Source: Chthoniobacter sp. (GTDB taxonomy: Bacteria > Verrucomicrobiota > Verrucomicrobiia > Chthoniobacterales > Chthoniobacteraceae). Taken from it: 5,199 nt of DNA. Numbering within the stretch: the first letter of the stretch is position 1; the number at the start of each line of letters is the position of its first letter. Location: contig JANXWQ010000075.1 in the NCBI GenBank assembly GCA_025351065.1, positions 1 through 5,199 of the forward strand. Reading direction: 5' to 3'. Of this stretch, positions 4,753 through 5,199 are shown in pieces. The translations under genes and the position numbers were made by a program. Under the pieces are notes generated by a model, which saw only the letters and a list, made by a program, of their open reading frames with translations, searched no databases and was not told where the DNA came from.

Positions 4753-5199
4753 CTAGAAAAATTTCCACCACGGTTTTTTCGGCGGGGGGCCGGGTTTGAC
4801 CGGCGCGGGCGCGGCCCCGAGTTGCTCGCGCGGGAGGATTTTCACCGACTGGATGACGATGCGCTCGATGGGGTAGTCGTTGCTGTCCGCGGGCTTCGTG
4901 CTCAGCGTGTCGAGCGTGTCGAGGCCCCAGAGGATTTGGCCGAAGACGGTGTATTGGCCGTCGTAGGTGGGCTGCGGTGCGAGACAGACGTAAAACTGGC
5001 TGCCGTTCGACAGGCGCGAGGGGTTGATCTTATCCGGCAGGCGCGCGGCGGCGATGGCGCCCTTCGTGTGCTTGCGCCGAATCTCGGCCTGCAGCGTGTA
5101 GCCGGGGCCGCCCGTGCCGACGCCCGTGCGATCTTTGTGCTTCGTCAGCGGGTCGCCCATCTGCACGAGGAGGTGGGGAAAGGCGCGGTGGATGGCGAG
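4753..5199 (-). CDS. Divergent cyclophilin-type peptidyl-prolyl isomerase with Pro-rich tail (5' end cut by window edge)
   Basis: The leftward frame is open from the right edge to TAG at 4755-4753, giving 148 visible residues. The start lies outside the window; the GTG at 5166 is internal, because cyclophilin sequence continues upstream of it. Visible landmarks are IHRAFPHLLVQMGDP (3-17), GTGGPGY, HTKGAIAAAR, NGSQFYVCLA and YDGQYTVFGQI. Compared with human CypA, Arg55 (R5 here), Gln63 and Gln111 equivalents are kept. Phe60 and Met61 are replaced by Leu-Leu, Asn102 by Arg, Phe113 by Tyr and His126 by Tyr. The prolyl-isomerase pocket is therefore altered, and activity or substrate range may differ from the paralogue at 1-501. 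After the domain comes a Pro/Lys-rich tail of about 20 residues ending KKPWWKFF. Location is unknown because the N-terminus is missing. The tRNA-Tyr promoter begins directly after the stop. Confidence 0.92.
   Translation of the reverse strand, partial: LAIHRAFPHLLVQMGDPLTKHKDRTGVGTGGPGYTLQAEIRRKHTKGAIAAARLPDKINPSRLSNGSQFYVCLAPQPTYDGQYTVFGQILWGLDTLDTLSTKPADSNDYPIERIVIQSVKILPREQLGAAPAPVKPGPPPKKPWWKFF

Noticed and set aside
4572..4799. Plus-strand open frame of 75 codons across tRNA-Tyr
   Set aside because: It reads through the complement of a tRNA gene and promoter and has no recognisable features.
5158..5166. GTG (5166) or ATG (5160) as start of the right-hand cyclophilin
   Set aside because: The frame continues to the window edge and encodes the conserved IHR...Q part of the cyclophilin active site upstream of both codons.

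Overview
This high-GC window looks chromosomal. It fits a Gram-negative (diderm) bacterium, and gene style and content suggest Verrucomicrobiota or a PVC-group relative. That placement is an inference: it rests on poor Shine-Dalgarno signals, secreted cyclophilins, and an ExbB/ExbD pair with a large periplasmic TPR protein. There is no marker gene for taxonomy. I see no mobile element, CRISPR array, phage gene or rRNA.

Layout. (1) 1-501, minus: a secreted cyclophilin-type peptidyl-prolyl isomerase whose C-terminus runs off the left edge. (2) 502-641: a divergent intergenic region with a weak candidate promoter for the rightward operon and a small inverted repeat. (3) 642-4558, plus: a compact three-gene operon. 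It encodes an ExbB/TolQ-type proton-channel protein with a signal peptide and an Ala/Pro-rich periplasmic extension, an ExbD/TolR-type protein, and an 851-residue exported TPR protein with a Pro/Lys-rich spacer. Spacing is 9 nt between genes 1 and 2, and an ATGA overlap joins genes 2 and 3. (4) 4559-4612: a short convergent region with a weak hairpin plus T-tract. (5) 4613-4695, minus: tRNA-Tyr (anticodon GUA) with a good promoter of its own. (6) 4753-5199, minus: a second, divergent cyclophilin cut by the right edge, with a Pro-rich tail ending WWKFF.

How the genes may work together. ExbB and ExbD should form an inner-membrane proton-driven motor that transmits force into the periplasm. Classic systems pair this motor with TonB or TolA. 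Neither is present here, and the third gene instead encodes a long exported TPR scaffold. The simplest reading is an envelope complex in which the TPR protein is the periplasmic partner, either as the motor's effector or as an accessory to a TonB/TolA encoded elsewhere. The flanking cyclophilins are periplasmic or envelope folding catalysts. Their transcription runs opposite to the operon, so they are not part of it.

The motor-TPR operon is the most interesting item. Its parts belong to known families, and I cannot claim a wholly new system from sequence alone.
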